From Chthoniobacter flavus (GTDB lineage: Bacteria > Verrucomicrobiota > Verrucomicrobiia > Chthoniobacterales > JACTMZ01): a stretch of 64,000 nucleotides of DNA. The stretch is from positions 1 through 64,000 of the forward strand of contig CAMDUL010000002.1 of assembly GCA_945878135.1 (NCBI GenBank), given 5' to 3'. The position numbers and the translations under genes are program-made. Below, one piece after another: positions 48,972 through 59,218 of the stretch. Every line of letters begins with the position of its first letter. Position 1 is the stretch's first letter. The notes under the pieces are model-generated. The model did no database searches. It saw only the letters and a program-made list of their open reading frames with translations, and had not been told where the DNA came from.

Positions 48972-50255
48972 ATGCGCATCGTCCGTCCGCGTGACAAAAA
49001 CTACGCCCGCTTCCTGAAATCGCTCGACCGGCGCGCCGGAGCAACGCCGGAAACGGAGAAGACGGTGCGGGGCATCATCGCAGCCATCGAGAAAGACGGC
49101 GATGCGGCGCTGGTCCGCTACACGAGGAAATTCGGCGGCCCGGCATTGACCCCGGCACAACTGCGGGTGCCGTCGCGCGAATTGCCTGCCGCATGGAAGT
49201 CTCTCGACGCCCCGACACGCCGCGCGCTGCAAGCGGCGCACCGCAACATCGCGGCGTTCGCGCGGAAGAGCCTGCGGAAAAACTGGTCGGCCCGCAACGC
49301 GCAGGGCGCGAAGGTCGGCGAGAGGTTCGATCCTTTCCATCGGGTCGGCATCTACGTGCCGGGCGGCACGGCGCCGTTGGTTTCCACCGCGCTGATGACC
49401 TGCACGTTCGCCGCGGCGGCGGGCGTGCCGGAAATCGTCGCGGTCACTCCGGCCGGCAGAGACGGCAGGATCAGCAGGGAACTGCTCGCCGCACTGCACC
49501 TGGCCGGCGCGACGGAAGTTTACCGCGTGGGCGGAGCGCAGGCCGTGGCGGCGCTGGCCTGCGGAACCAAGAGCATCCTTCCGGTGTCCAAGGTCTTCGG
49601 TCCGGGCAACAGCTACGTGGTCGAGGCCAAACGCCAACTTTTCGGACGCGTGGCAGTGGATCTCCTGCCGGGCCCGAGCGAAATTCTCGTCATTGCCGAC
49701 CGCACGGCGGATCCGGCATGGGTCGCGGCCGACTTGCTGGCCCAGGCTGAACACGGGAGTGACAGCGTGGCGCTGTTGCTGACCGATGCGCAGACCGTGC
49801 TCGGGGCCGTGGCGCGCGAGATCGCAAAGCAGGCAGCCACCTTGCCTCGCGGGGAGATCCTGAAAAATTCGCTGCGCGGATCCTCGCTTGTCTTGGTGCG
49901 CGGCATGGACGAAGCCGTGCGCCTGGCCAATGCGTTCGCGTCGGAGCATGTGTCTTTGCAGGTCAAAAATCCGCGTGCACTAGCGCCGCAGTTGCTGACC
50001 TCGGGCGCGATTTTCCTCGGCGGATGGTCGCCGGTGGCCGTCGGGGATTTTCTGGCCGGCCCGAGCCACGAGTTGCCGACCGGCGGCGCGGGCAAGTCGT
50101 TCGCCGGCCTGACCGCCGACCAGTTCCAGCGGCGCACGAGCGTGGTCGAGTTCGACCAGCGTTCGCTGGCCAGATCTGTCAAAACGGTCGACGCCTTCGC
50201 CCGCGTCGAGGGACTCGACGCGCACGGCCGCTCGGCCCGCATCCGGCTGGCATGA
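48972..50255 (+). CDS. hisD: Histidinol dehydrogenase
   Basis: A 427-residue zinc enzyme oxidising L-histidinol to histidine in two NAD steps. Blocks: RVGIYVPGGTAPLVSTALMT, RVGGAQAVAALACGTKSILP, VFGPGNSYV, LLPGPSEILVIAD, LAQAEHGSDS and the metal/substrate site GPSHELPTGG. ATG 48972 follows GGAG by 3 bases; ATG 48960 is an alternative. No other his gene is present. Its stop overlaps folP (ATGA at 50252-50255). Confidence 0.96.
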   Translation: MRIVRPRDKNYARFLKSLDRRAGATPETEKTVRGIIAAIEKDGDAALVRYTRKFGGPALTPAQLRVPSRELPAAWKSLDAPTRRALQAAHRNIAAFARKSLRKNWSARNAQGAKVGERFDPFHRVGIYVPGGTAPLVSTALMTCTFAAAAGVPEIVAVTPAGRDGRISRELLAALHLAGATEVYRVGGAQAVAALACGTKSILPVSKVFGPGNSYVVEAKRQLFGRVAVDLLPGPSEILVIADRTADPAWVAADLLAQAEHGSDSVALLLTDAQTVLGAVAREIAKQAATLPRGEILKNSLRGSSLVLVRGMDEAVRLANAFASEHVSLQVKNPRALAPQLLTSGAIFLGGWSPVAVGDFLAGPSHELPTGGAGKSFAGLTADQFQRRTSVVEFDQRSLARSVKTVDAFARVEGLDAHGRSARIRLA

Positions 50256-51091
50256 TCTGGCGCACGAGCCGGCGGGCGTTCGACCTCACGCACCGCGGCG
50301 TGATCATGGGCGTGATCAATGTCACGCCGGATTCGTTTTCGGACGGCGGCGTGTTCAACGATGCCGCGACCGCCATCGCGCACGGTCTGCGTTTGGCCGA
50401 GGAAGGTGCGGAAATCCTCGATATCGGCGGGGAGTCGACAAGGCCGGGGTCGGGCGCCGTCCCGCGCGACGAGGAGTTGCGGCGGGTACTTCCGGTCATC
50501 GAGGGTCTGGCCGGACGGACCCCGGCCGCGCTGAGCATCGATACTTCGAAGGCGGACGTCGCCCGCGCCGCGCTGGAGGCGGGTGCGGAAATCATCAACG
50601 ACGTGACCGCGTTGCGCGGCGACGGGGAAATGGCGCGGGTCGGCGCGGAAAGCGGGGCCGGCGTGGTGCTCATGCACATGCGCGGCACCCCGCGCACCAT
50701 GCAGAAGGATCCGCACTATGACGCGGTGGCGCGGGACGTGGCGGGCTTTCTCCGCGAGAGACTCGAGGCGGCCGGAGCGGCCGGTATCGCGCGCGACCGG
50801 TTGGCCGTCGATCCCGGCATCGGTTTCGGGAAAACCGCGGAGCACAATCTGGAACTCATCGCTTCGCTCGGAACTTTCGCCGGGCTCGGTTGCCCCGTGG
50901 TGCTGGGCGTGTCACGCAAGTCCTTCCTCGCGGCGGCAGCGGGTTGCCCGGATATCGCCGACCGCGACGCGCCGACGGTGGCGCTGACGAGTCTCGGCCG
51001 GGAACTCGGCGCGCGCATCTTCCGAGTCCACGCCGTGCGCGCGAATGTCGAAGCGCTGCGGATGACCGAGGCGATCCTGGGCGCGGGCTGA
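50252..51091 (+). CDS. folP: Dihydropteroate synthase
   Basis: A 279-residue TIM-barrel enzyme joining p-aminobenzoate to the pterin diphosphate in folate synthesis. Signatures: MGVINVTPDSFSDGG, EILDIGGESTRPGS, SIDTSKADVA, INDVTALRGD, LMHMRGTPRTM, DPGIGFGKTAEHN and GVSRKSFL near the end. Length is normal. It is translationally coupled to hisD, an association without pathway logic. Confidence 0.97.
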   Translation: MIWRTSRRAFDLTHRGVIMGVINVTPDSFSDGGVFNDAATAIAHGLRLAEEGAEILDIGGESTRPGSGAVPRDEELRRVLPVIEGLAGRTPAALSIDTSKADVARAALEAGAEIINDVTALRGDGEMARVGAESGAGVVLMHMRGTPRTMQKDPHYDAVARDVAGFLRERLEAAGAAGIARDRLAVDPGIGFGKTAEHNLELIASLGTFAGLGCPVVLGVSRKSFLAAAAGCPDIADRDAPTVALTSLGRELGARIFRVHAVRANVEALRMTEAILGAG

Positions 51092-51096
51092 GCGCG

Positions 51097-51582
51097 CTAC
51101 TCGCTCTTGCGGTTGTCGCGCTGGACCACAAACGAGTTGTTCATCACATCGAGGATGCGCTGGCCGGACATGACCCGGTCGGAAAGCGCGTCGATATTGC
51201 CGTCTTTCCCGATGATGAAAATGGCGAACGGTCCGTTCACCCCGTAGGCCCCGGCCACGGCGGGGGGATTGGCCGCGAGGACGAAAGGGATGTTCGATTT
51301 GATCAGGCCGGGTTGCTGCGTGAAGGCGGCAACGGCCAAGGCCTTCTCGTTGCCGAGGAGTTGGTAAACCTTCTGCAACTGGCCGACCTGCGCGCGGAAG
51401 ATCCGCTGGGCGGGCGATTGCGCGACGATGAGCACGACGGGTTGGCCGCGCACGGATTTGAGGGTCTGCCCGCGCGCGCCGGAAGAGAGCCAGGTGAATT
51501 CGGGGGCGCCCCGCACCACGTTGGCCAGACCCGCCGACGAGAAGAGAACGAAGAGAAGGATGGAGGCGGTGAGGCGGCGCAT
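51097..51582 (-). CDS. Exported thioredoxin-fold-like protein without CxxC
   Basis: A 161-residue protein with a signal peptide (MRRLTASILLFVLFSSAGLA). The mature part looks like a thioredoxin/AhpC-type fold: LKSVRGQPVVLIVAQSPAQR, then QLQKVYQLLG and GPFAIFIIGKDGNIDAL. The CxxC position reads SPAQ, so redox activity is unlikely. No family is assigned. It follows frr by 8 bases on the same strand. Confidence 0.6.
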   Translation of the reverse strand: MRRLTASILLFVLFSSAGLANVVRGAPEFTWLSSGARGQTLKSVRGQPVVLIVAQSPAQRIFRAQVGQLQKVYQLLGNEKALAVAAFTQQPGLIKSNIPFVLAANPPAVAGAYGVNGPFAIFIIGKDGNIDALSDRVMSGQRILDVMNNSFVVQRDNRKSE

Positions 51583-51590
51583 GACCGGGA

Positions 51591-52145
51591 TCAAATTTTC
51601 ATGATGTCGGCCTCTTTGGAAGCCACCTGGCTGTCCACATCGGCGACAAATTTGTCGGTGAGCTTCTGGATCTGCGTCTCTCCGCTCTTGAGGTCGTCTT
51701 CGGTGAGGGTGCCGTCTTTCTGCATTTTTTTGGCCGCATCCATGGCGTGGCGGCGGGCGGCGCGGATACGGACCCGGGTTTCCTCGGCCATCGTTTTGAT
51801 CGTCTTGACCAGATCCTTGCGCCTTTCCTCGCTGAGTTCGGGAATGGGGAGGCGGATGATTTTGCCGTCGACCACCGGGCTGATCCCGATCTTCGACTCG
51901 TTGATCGCTTTTTCGATCGGCTTGATGTTGGCCGCGTCGAAAGGCTGGATGACGATGAGACGCGGCTCGGGGGTGCTGATCAGCGCGACTTGCTTGAGCT
52001 TCATGACCGACCCGTAGGCATCGACGTCGATACCGTCGACCAAAGCGGGCGATGCCTTGCCGGTGCGCACGCTGGAAAATTCGTGCCTCATGAAGTCGAG
52101 GGCTTTCTCCATGCCTTCTTCCGCGGTGAAAAGTAGTTCGTCCAT
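51591..52145 (-). CDS. frr: Ribosome recycling factor
   Basis: A 184-residue RRF, which splits post-termination ribosomes with EF-G. Patterns: SSVRTGKASPALVDGIDVDA, then QPFDAANIKPIEKAI, then IRLPIPELSEERRKDLVKTI. Length matches. It is 6 bases after pyrH, a very common bacterial pair. Confidence 0.98.
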   Translation of the reverse strand: MDELLFTAEEGMEKALDFMRHEFSSVRTGKASPALVDGIDVDAYGSVMKLKQVALISTPEPRLIVIQPFDAANIKPIEKAINESKIGISPVVDGKIIRLPIPELSEERRKDLVKTIKTMAEETRVRIRAARRHAMDAAKKMQKDGTLTEDDLKSGETQIQKLTDKFVADVDSQVASKEADIMKI

Positions 52146-52151
52146 AATTGC

Positions 52152-52877
52152 TCAGCCCTCGGTCACAAGCGTCCCGACCGGTTCGCCCATGACAGCACGC
52201 TTGATGTTGCCCGAATCCGCCATGTTGAAAACCACAATCGGCATTTTGTTGTCCATGCAGAGGCTGAAGGCCGTCGAGTCCATGACTTGCAGGCGCCGCT
52301 GCAGGGCCTCGGTGTAGGTGATGTGGTCGTATTTTTTCGCGCCGGGATTCGTTTTCGGGTCGGCATCGTAAATGCCGTCGACTTTGGTCGCCTTGAGGAT
52401 GGCATCCGCCCCGATCTCGTTGGCCCGCAGCGCGGCGGTCGTGTCGGTGGAAAAGAACGGGTTCCCCGTGCCGGCGACGAAGATGACGACATGGCTTTTC
52501 TCGAGGTGATGAAGCGCGCGGCGCAGGATGAAGGGTTCGGCCACGTTGTTCATCTCGATGGCGGTCTGAACGCGCGTGGTCAGGCCGATGTCCTCGAGTC
52601 CGCTCATCAAGGCCATGCCGTTGATCACGGTGGCCAGCATGCCCATGTAATCGGCGGTGGTGCGGTTCATGCCGCGGTGCGAGGCGGCCAGTCCGCGCCA
52701 GATGTTGCCCCCGCCGATGACCACGGCCACCTGCACCCCGAGGCTCTGGACCTCTTTGATCTCGAGCGCCATCTGGTTGACGATCTGGGGCGAGATGTTG
52801 TCCTTGCTCCCCGGTTCGCGCAAAGCCTCGCCGCTGAGTTTGAGGACGATACGGCGGTATTTCGGCTCGGACGGCAT
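52152..52877 (-). CDS. pyrH: UMP kinase
   Basis: A 241-residue amino-acid-kinase-fold enzyme making UDP from UMP. Signatures: [59 protein letters not shown] and [14 protein letters not shown]. The start is ATG 52877. The frame continues upstream antisense to the next gene without protein-like sequence. It precedes frr; tsf and rpsB are not adjacent. Confidence 0.98.
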   Translation of the reverse strand: MPSEPKYRRIVLKLSGEALREPGSKDNISPQIVNQMALEIKEVQSLGVQVAVVIGGGNIWRGLAASHRGMNRTTADYMGMLATVINGMALMSGLEDIGLTTRVQTAIEMNNVAEPFILRRALHHLEKSHVVIFVAGTGNPFFSTDTTAALRANEIGADAILKATKVDGIYDADPKTNPGAKKYDHITYTEALQRRLQVMDSTAFSLCMDNKMPIVVFNMADSGNIKRAVMGEPVGTLVTEG

Positions 52878-52970
52878 GGCGTGAACGTAGCCAAGGCCCC
52901 CGCACCTCTTGAAGCGAAAAAGCCGCGAAAAAAGATCCCGACCGGCCGAATCTGACGTAAATTGGACTAG

Positions 52971-53591
52971 GTGAAGACGGAACCCATCCAGCTCCCCGCA
53001 TCGCTGCCGGTCATGGCACTCTCCGGAGTGACTTTGTTCCCCAACGCCCTTCTCCCGCTTTTCATTTTCGAGCCGCGCTACCGCGAGATGCTGGCCACGG
53101 TGCTGGCCGGCGACCGCATTTTCGCGGTCGGCATGGTGCGGCCCGACACCGGGGAGGAATCCATTTTTCCCGTGGCCGGGGCGGGTCTGGTCCGCGCGTG
53201 CGTGGGGCAGCCCGATGGCACCAGCCAGCTCATCCTGCAGGGTTTGGGCCGCATCGAATTCACCAGCTTCGACCAAAAGGAGCCATACCTCGTCGGCCGC
53301 GCCCGGCCGTTGCCGACCATTATCGACCGGGAGGACGACTGCCATGCCCGCCGGCGCGAATTGCAGGAAATCTGCACCGGTCTCGTCTCGCGCGGCATCG
53401 AACTGCCCGACACTTTTGTCAAGGCCGCCGGCGAAATGCACGACCCCGCCATGCTCGGCGATCTTTTCGCGCAGCATCTGGTCCGCGATCCCCTGGCCGC
53501 GCAGCAGATCCTGTCCGAGCCCAACCTCTCGCTGCGTCTCGGAAAATTGGTCGACATCCTCCGCCGCGAGTGGCAGCAATTCCCTTCCTGA
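52971..53591 (+). CDS. Stand-alone Lon N-terminal (LON substrate-binding) domain protein
   Basis: A 206-residue protein made only of the LON/PUA-like substrate-binding domain: [30 protein letters not shown] and [20 protein letters not shown]. There is no AAA or protease part. Such stand-alone proteins are widespread; function is unknown, with substrate delivery or peptide binding proposed. The start is GTG 52971. Its stop overlaps the xseA start by one base (TGATG at 53589-53593). Confidence 0.9.
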   Translation: MKTEPIQLPASLPVMALSGVTLFPNALLPLFIFEPRYREMLATVLAGDRIFAVGMVRPDTGEESIFPVAGAGLVRACVGQPDGTSQLILQGLGRIEFTSFDQKEPYLVGRARPLPTIIDREDDCHARRRELQEICTGLVSRGIELPDTFVKAAGEMHDPAMLGDLFAQHLVRDPLAAQQILSEPNLSLRLGKLVDILRREWQQFPS

Positions 53592-54976
53592 TGCCGCGCA
53601 GCAACCAAGGCATTCTGGCCTTTCCCGAGGACGACAAGGACGCGCCGCACGAAGCACCGTGGACGGTCGCTCAGCTCAACCGCGAGGTCCGGGCATGCCT
53701 CGAAGGACGGCTCGGAAAGGTATGGGTGCAGGGCGAAATTTCCAACCTGCGGCGCCAGCCGTCCGGTCACCAGTATTTCAGCCTCAAGGACGAAGCCGCG
53801 CAGGTCTCCTGCGTCCTCTTCCGCAGCGCCGGCGCCGGAGCTCCCGCCCTGCGCGACGGACTCAAAGTGGAAATTTCCGGCGAAATTTCCGTCTACGAAC
53901 CGCGCGGGCAATACCAGATCATCGTCCGCCGCGTGCAGCCGCGCGGGGCGGGTGAACTCGAAGCCAGGCTGCGCGCCTTGCAGGAAAAACTCCGCGCCGA
54001 AGGACTCTTCGAGCAGGCCCGCAAGAAACCGTTGCCTCCGCACCCGGTGCGTGTCGGCGTGGTCACCTCCCCGGCCGGCGCGGCCATCCGTGATTTTCTC
54101 CATGTCCTGCGACGACGTGCGCCGCACATCGCCGTCGTGATCGCACCCGTCCGAGTGCAGGGACGCGGCGCGGCGGCGGAAATCGCCCGGGCCGTCTCGC
54201 AATTCGCCGAGCCGGCACGCAGCGGATTCCCCGCGGTCGATGTCATCGTCGTGACCCGCGGCGGCGGCAGCCTCGAGGATTTGTGGGAGTTCAACGAAGA
54301 GACCGTTGCCCGCGCCATCGCCGCCAGCGCGGTGCCGGTCATTTCCGCCGTCGGGCACGAAATCGACTTCACCACGTCCGACCTCGCCGCCGACGTGCGC
54401 GCCGCCACGCCGAGCGCCGCGGCCGAAATCCTGAGCAGCGACCGCGCCGAGACGCTGGACCGTTTGCGGTCGTTTCTGCGCCGTCTCCACCGCGATGCCG
54501 GGGTGCATCTCGCGGGCCACACCGCACGGCTCGAGCTGCGCACCGCCTCCGGAGTCTTCCGCGCCCCCTTGCGGCGGATCGGGGACCTGCGTCAGGAAAC
54601 CGACGATCTGCGTGGACGCGCCAAGGCGTCCGCGTCATCGGCGCTGGGGGTGTTGCAGCAGCGTGCGGACAAAGCGCGCGCCATTCTCGCCGCACGCTCC
54701 CCCGCGACGCGACTGGCCTCGTGGTCGGAACGCCTCACCGCCCTGCGTCACCGCCGAGAGCAAGCCGCGTCGGCCATCCTCCGTCAGAGCCGCCAACGCC
54801 ATGCCCGCCATGCGCATGCCCTGGAATTGCTCGGACCGCGCCAAACGCTGGCCCGCGGATTCACCATCACGATGGACGCGCAACGCCGTCCGCTCACCTC
54901 GGCGGAGCAAGCCGCGAGGGAAAAGGAAATCGTCACTCTTTTCGCCGACGGCGAAATCAAGTCGGAACCTGTGTAG
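53591..54976 (+). CDS. xseA: Exodeoxyribonuclease VII large subunit
   Basis: A 461-residue ExoVII large subunit, which degrades single-stranded DNA to oligonucleotides. The N-terminal OB fold is at about residues 22-120 ([20 protein letters not shown]). The catalytic domain has [40 protein letters not shown] and [20 protein letters not shown]. Long coiled-coil helices and the C-terminal LARGFTIT follow. xseB, the small subunit, is not adjacent. Its tail overlaps convergent aat by 20 bases. Confidence 0.96.
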   Translation: MPRSNQGILAFPEDDKDAPHEAPWTVAQLNREVRACLEGRLGKVWVQGEISNLRRQPSGHQYFSLKDEAAQVSCVLFRSAGAGAPALRDGLKVEISGEISVYEPRGQYQIIVRRVQPRGAGELEARLRALQEKLRAEGLFEQARKKPLPPHPVRVGVVTSPAGAAIRDFLHVLRRRAPHIAVVIAPVRVQGRGAAAEIARAVSQFAEPARSGFPAVDVIVVTRGGGSLEDLWEFNEETVARAIAASAVPVISAVGHEIDFTTSDLAADVRAATPSAAAEILSSDRAETLDRLRSFLRRLHRDAGVHLAGHTARLELRTASGVFRAPLRRIGDLRQETDDLRGRAKASASSALGVLQQRADKARAILAARSPATRLASWSERLTALRHRREQAASAILRQSRQRHARHAHALELLGPRQTLARGFTITMDAQRRPLTSAEQAAREKEIVTLFADGEIKSEPV

Positions 54977-55670
54977 TGCCGCCGTCCCCGGGGAGGGCTG
55001 TTGCCGGAATCAACCGGCGACGGGGACGCTGGCGCGGCATTTCCGCGACGCGCACCTCGCCGGCTGCTGGGAAAAAGCACGAGCGCATCATGGCCTCGCG
55101 CAGGTAGTTCAGATAGACCGGCCGCCGGATTTCCACCGCGCCGAAATTTTCCAAATGGTCTGTCACCCATTGGATGTCGAGAAGACCGAAGCCCTGCATG
55201 CGCAGGATGCCGGAGAGGGCGAGAAGCGCGACTTTGGACGCCTCGCTGGCACGCGAAAACATCGACTCCCCGAAAAAAACCCCGCCCAACTGCACACCGT
55301 AGAGCCCGCCGGCGAGACTGCCCCCGGCCCACACCTCCACACTGTGCGCCGCTCCCTGCGCATGCAGATCGGCATAGACCCGTGCGATGGCCGGATCGAT
55401 CCAAGTCTCCGCGCGGTCTGCGCAACCGGCGACAACCTCGTCGAACGCCGTGTTGACCGTCACCGCGAATTCCAGTCTGGGCAAAACCCGCCGGAATCCG
55501 CGCGGGAGATGCAAGCCGTCCAGCGGCAGGACCCCGCGGGGGTCGGGAGAAAACCAACGCAACCGTCCGTCCCCGCAGGCCATGGGAAAAAATCCATCGC
55601 GGTAGGCCCGCAGCACCGAGACCGCGGTCAGCCGCTCGGGCGGGAAGGACTGCGAAACCAGATCCGACAT
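54957..55670 (-). CDS. aat: Leucyl/phenylalanyl-tRNA-protein transferase
   Basis: A 237-residue (from ATG 55670) enzyme that adds Leu or Phe to N-terminal Arg/Lys, making N-degrons recognised by ClpS. Family blocks: LRAYRDGFFP, RWFSPDPRGVLPLDGLHLPR, then HSVEVWAGGSLAGGLYGVQL, GGVFFGESMFSRASEASKVA, and DIQWVTDHLENFGAVEI. ATG 55670 has AAAGG about 10 bases upstream; an open frame continues to a GTG at 55748. The clpS gene at 32.2 kb would act downstream. Confidence 0.93.
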   Translation of the reverse strand: MSDLVSQSFPPERLTAVSVLRAYRDGFFPMACGDGRLRWFSPDPRGVLPLDGLHLPRGFRRVLPRLEFAVTVNTAFDEVVAGCADRAETWIDPAIARVYADLHAQGAAHSVEVWAGGSLAGGLYGVQLGGVFFGESMFSRASEASKVALLALSGILRMQGFGLLDIQWVTDHLENFGAVEIRRPVYLNYLREAMMRSCFFPAAGEVRVAEMPRQRPRRRLIPATALPGDGGTTQVPT

Positions 55671-55772
55671 GGCAGCGTAACCTTTGCCGTAAACCGTGCC
55701 CTCGTGCAACCCGCGCATTACGCGGTTGCCCGACGCCGGGCGGACCACTAATTTCCACCCACTGCCGAAACC

Positions 55773-57488
55773 ATGATTTCAGACACCGCCGACCCCAAAC
55801 CGCCCTCCAAAGTCGAGGGCCTCAAAGAAGCCAGCAATTACCTCCGGGGCACCTTGGCCGCCAGCCTTGAAGACCGCTCGACCGGCGCCATCTCGGACGA
55901 CGACACAACCGTGTCGAAGTTCCACGGCATCTACCAGCAGGACCATCGCGACCAGCGCATCGAAAGAAAAAAGGCCGGACTGGAAAAAGCCTTCATCTTC
56001 ATGATCCGCGTCCGCGTCCCCGGAGGCGTCTGTACGCCGGAACAGTGGCTCAAGATCGACGCGCTGGCCGACCGCTACGGCAGCCACACGCTCAAACTGA
56101 CCACCCGTCAGGCCTTCCAGCTGCACTTCATCACCAAGGATGTCCTCAAGACAACCATGCAGGGCATCGACGCCGCTGTCCTCGACTGCATCGCGGCCTG
56201 CGGCGACGTGAACCGCAACGTCATGGCCAACCCGAATCCGTGGCAATCCGCCCTGCACGGCCCCGTGCTCGACGACGCCCGCGCGGTCAGCACGCACCTC
56301 ACCCCGCAGACCCGCGCCTACCACGAAATCTGGCTCGACGGCGAAAAAGTCACGCCCGACGACGAGGAAGAGCCGATCTACGGCAAGACATACCTCCCGC
56401 GCAAATTCAAAACCGGCTTCGCCATCCCGCCGAGCAATGACATCGATGTCTACACGCAGGACCTCGGCTTCATCGCCATCGGGGAAAACGGGAAACTCCT
56501 CGGCTACAACCTCTCGGTCGGAGGCGGCCTAGGCATGTCGCACGGCGACACGAAGACCTATCCGCGTCTGGCCAATGTCATAGGCTACCTCCCGCGCGGG
56601 AAAGTGGTCGAAGTCGCGGAAAAAGTCCTCACCGTTCAGCGCGATTTCGGCGACCGCACCAACCGCAAGCACGCGCGCCTCAAATACACCATCGAGGACC
56701 GGGGGGTCGATTGGTTCAAAAACGAACTCGAGTCCCGCCTCGGCTGGAAACTGGGCGAGACCCGTCCTTTCGAATTCACCAGTTCCGGCGACCGCTACGG
56801 GTGGAGCGAAGGCACCGACGGCAATTGGCACTACGGACTCTTCATCCAGAACGGCCGCCTGCGCGACACCGAGGAATTTCCGGCCAAGACCGGACTGCGC
56901 GAAATCGCCAAAATCCACACCGGCGATTTCCGCCTCACGGCGAACCAGAACCTGGTCATCGGCGGCGTGACCGCCGCGCAAAAGCCCCGCATCGAGGCGC
57001 TGCTCAAAGAATACAAACTCGACATCCCGGAACGCATCACCGGCTTGCGCCTGAATTCCATGGCCTGCGTCGCGCTGCCCACCTGCGGCTTGGCTCTGGC
57101 CGAGAGCGAACGCTACCTGCCGCAATTGATCAGCGAGCTCGACCAGGTCATCGAGGAATGCGGGCTGCGCGAAAGCGAGATCGTCATCCGCATGACCGGT
57201 TGCCCGAACGGGTGCGCGAGGCCGTACCTCGGCGAGATCGGTTTCGTCGGCCGCGCGCCTGGGAAATACAACATCTACCTCGGCGCCGCTTTCGACGGTT
57301 CGCGTCTGAACAAACTCTACAAGCCGTCGGTCAAGTCGGAGGAGATCGTCAACGAACTCGCCCCCATCATCCGCCGCTACGCCACCGAGCGTCAGGAGGG
57401 TGAACACTTCGGTGATTTCACCATCCGCGCCGGTTACGTCAAAGCCACGACCGAAGGCCGACTTTTCCACGAGGAGATCATGGCCTGA
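55773..57488 (+). CDS. cysI: Sulfite reductase hemoprotein (CysI-type)
   Basis: A 571-residue siroheme/[4Fe-4S] reductase that makes sulfide from sulfite. The cluster/siroheme cysteines are C432 and C438 ([10 protein letters not shown]) and C477 and C481 ([10 protein letters not shown]). The [20 protein letters not shown] block supports the NADPH-sulfite reductase beta-subunit type over nitrite reductase. No flavoprotein subunit (CysJ) or other sulfate-assimilation gene is adjacent, so the electron donor is unknown. It is divergent from aat; a hairpin follows its stop. Confidence 0.92.
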   Translation: MISDTADPKPPSKVEGLKEASNYLRGTLAASLEDRSTGAISDDDTTVSKFHGIYQQDHRDQRIERKKAGLEKAFIFMIRVRVPGGVCTPEQWLKIDALADRYGSHTLKLTTRQAFQLHFITKDVLKTTMQGIDAAVLDCIAACGDVNRNVMANPNPWQSALHGPVLDDARAVSTHLTPQTRAYHEIWLDGEKVTPDDEEEPIYGKTYLPRKFKTGFAIPPSNDIDVYTQDLGFIAIGENGKLLGYNLSVGGGLGMSHGDTKTYPRLANVIGYLPRGKVVEVAEKVLTVQRDFGDRTNRKHARLKYTIEDRGVDWFKNELESRLGWKLGETRPFEFTSSGDRYGWSEGTDGNWHYGLFIQNGRLRDTEEFPAKTGLREIAKIHTGDFRLTANQNLVIGGVTAAQKPRIEALLKEYKLDIPERITGLRLNSMACVALPTCGLALAESERYLPQLISELDQVIEECGLRESEIVIRMTGCPNGCARPYLGEIGFVGRAPGKYNIYLGAAFDGSRLNKLYKPSVKSEEIVNELAPIIRRYATERQEGEHFGDFTIRAGYVKATTEGRLFHEEIMA

Positions 57489-57524
57489 AAAATAAAAGCG
57501 GCGGGGACGCCGCTTCTACTTTTC
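57488..57524. terminator. Bidirectional A/T-tailed hairpin between cysI and the transglutaminase operon
   Basis: A stem of gcggcg/cgccgc with a 5-base loop (ggga) is flanked by an A-rich left tail and a T-rich right tail, so it reads as an intrinsic terminator on both strands. Its outer parts (aaaataaaag / cttctactttt) pair imperfectly. The right half recurs at 48919-48934. Confidence 0.6.
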
Positions 57525-58361
57525 CCGCTTAATCGTCAGCTTCGTCTCCAGTTCGTGCGGCACGGGGCGTTCGCCGAAATAAAGCCCGCTGACCGGCGCG
57601 ATAGCGGACGCCGAAACGCCCACCGCGGTGGCAAGGTAATGGTGATCGACGAAAACGCCGTTCGACGGATCCATCCCGACCCATCCGGCGCCCGGCAGGA
57701 ACACTTCGGTCCACGCATGCAACGCGCCATCGGCCTTGCGCTCGGCCGGATCGGTCGCGCTTTCCCACAGGAATCCGCTGACCAGACGCGCGGCGAACCC
57801 TTGGGCGCGCAAGGCGGCGGCGAGCAGCGCGGCGGTATCACGGCACGCGCCGCGCCGGAGACGCAGGGTTTCTTCCGGGGCATGCGGCTCGCCTTCCTCC
57901 CGCCGTTCGTAGTCGATGTGGGCGTGTATCCATTGGTTCATGGTCACCAGCGCGTTGACCGTTTCGCTGCCGGACATGGGGCGCAAGGCGGGGGGAAAAT
58001 CGGTTTTTCCCGCCACCATGAAGGCCGCGAGCACTTCACGCTCGCGCGGCGTGTATCCGGCCGGCCATTGCAAGGCGCGGCTGTCGAGGAGGAAGCCGAA
58101 CGGATTGCGCTCCTCGACCGCGATCACCGCGCGCAGGGTGTAGACCAGCCGGTCGTCCTCGCGCGGGTAGAAACACTGAGCGACGACATTGTCGAACAGG
58201 TCGTGCCGCCAATGCACGGAACCGTTCGCGTTTGTCGCGAAGTCCAGCGAGACCACGCGCGCCTGCAGGGCATCGCGCGGGAACAAGCGCACGACATGCG
58301 GGGACAAGCTGACCTTGCCCTCGTAGCGGTAGGTGGCGGAGTAATCGACGGTGAGTTTCAT
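57516..58361 (-). CDS. Transglutaminase-like protein 2 of the ATP-grasp/alpha-E operon
   Basis: A 281-residue cytoplasmic protein: an N-terminal bacterial-transglutaminase beta domain (about 1-105, YSATYRYEGKVSLSPHVVRL), then a papain-like core with triad C173 (RRGACRDTAALL), H215 (ALHAWTEVFLP) and D231 (GMDPSNG). Bacterial members of this group are thought to be peptidases or amide-forming enzymes on peptides; none in this context has an established substrate. It starts inside the previous gene (4-base ATGA overlap) and is last in the operon. Confidence 0.9.
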   Translation of the reverse strand: MKLTVDYSATYRYEGKVSLSPHVVRLFPRDALQARVVSLDFATNANGSVHWRHDLFDNVVAQCFYPREDDRLVYTLRAVIAVEERNPFGFLLDSRALQWPAGYTPREREVLAAFMVAGKTDFPPALRPMSGSETVNALVTMNQWIHAHIDYERREEGEPHAPEETLRLRRGACRDTAALLAAALRAQGFAARLVSGFLWESATDPAERKADGALHAWTEVFLPGAGWVGMDPSNGVFVDHHYLATAVGVSASAIAPVSGLYFGERPVPHELETKLTIKREK

Positions 58362-59218
58362 GGGGTGCGTTTCATCACGACTTTGACCGTCATTTGTTGT
58401 CCGCCGCTGCCCTTGAACGTCCCGCGCAGCGGCGTGGCGTCGGCGAAATCACGCCCGAACGATACCGCGACATGACGCTCGCCGCACCATTGATCATTGG
58501 TCGGATCGAGCGCGACCCATTCCATGCCGGGCACCAGCACCTCGACCCACGCATGGGTGGCGACCGAACCGACGAGGCGGCGTCCGCCTTTGGGCGGATC
58601 CGTCTCGATGTAACCGCAGACATAACGCGCCGGCAGCCCCGAGGTCCGCAACACGCTGATCATGAGATGCGCGAAATCCTGGCAAACCCCGGACCGCGCT
58701 TTCCAGATCCGGGTCAGCGGCGTCCAGTTCTCCGTGGATCCGGACACATAACGGAAGCCGCGATGGATGGCTTCGTTGAGCGCGCCGAGGGCATCGCGCA
58801 TCGTCGCCTCGGGCCGCAACCAGCGACGTCCCCAATCGGCCGCTTCACCCCCCGTGGGCACGGCCGGCGAGGCGCGGAGGTAATCGAAAACATCGGTTGT
58901 GACCGATGAAAAAATCTGCCGCGCCTCCCCCACGCTCAGGTCAAGGGCTTCGGCCGGCAACACAGGCGGAGAGGTTTCGGTCAGGATCCTGCTGGCCACG
59001 GTGAGATGTTCGTGCCGTTTGACCATGGAATAGAAAGTCGTCGGGTTGCCGTAGTAATCCGTGTAGGACGACGAGGGCGCGGACGGATCAAAGAGCAAGT
59101 CGTGGGCCAAAATTTGCTGGGTCGGGCGCGCAGGCGGCGTCAAACGAGCCTCGATGTAGGCCTCGCTGGCCGGTTCCTCGTAGCGGTATCCGGTCGTATG
59201 CAGGATCTCGAAGCGCAT
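58358..59218 (-). CDS. Transglutaminase-like protein 1 of the ATP-grasp/alpha-E operon
   Basis: A 286-residue protein with the same two-part architecture as the next gene: an N-terminal beta domain (FEILHTTGYRYEEPASEAYI) and a transglutaminase-like core. The triad is C179 (ARSGVCQDFAHL), H222 (VATHAWVEVLVP) and D238 (ALDPTND). It is the more canonical of the two (VCQDFAH is the family norm). The start codon overlaps the stop of the ATP-grasp/alpha-E gene by one base (TGATG), giving strong coupling. Confidence 0.92.
   Translation of the reverse strand: MRFEILHTTGYRYEEPASEAYIEARLTPPARPTQQILAHDLLFDPSAPSSSYTDYYGNPTTFYSMVKRHEHLTVASRILTETSPPVLPAEALDLSVGEARQIFSSVTTDVFDYLRASPAVPTGGEAADWGRRWLRPEATMRDALGALNEAIHRGFRYVSGSTENWTPLTRIWKARSGVCQDFAHLMISVLRTSGLPARYVCGYIETDPPKGGRRLVGSVATHAWVEVLVPGMEWVALDPTNDQWCGERHVAVSFGRDFADATPLRGTFKGSGGQQMTVKVVMKRTP

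Noticed and set aside
51583-53001. Minus-strand extension of the thioredoxin-fold gene to 53001 (634 codons in total)
   Set aside because: The extension overlaps frr and pyrH in another frame; the signal peptide start is at 51582.
52971-53591. Truncated Lon protease
   Set aside because: The protein has a clean end coupled to xseA and matches the known stand-alone LON-domain family; no protease remnants follow.
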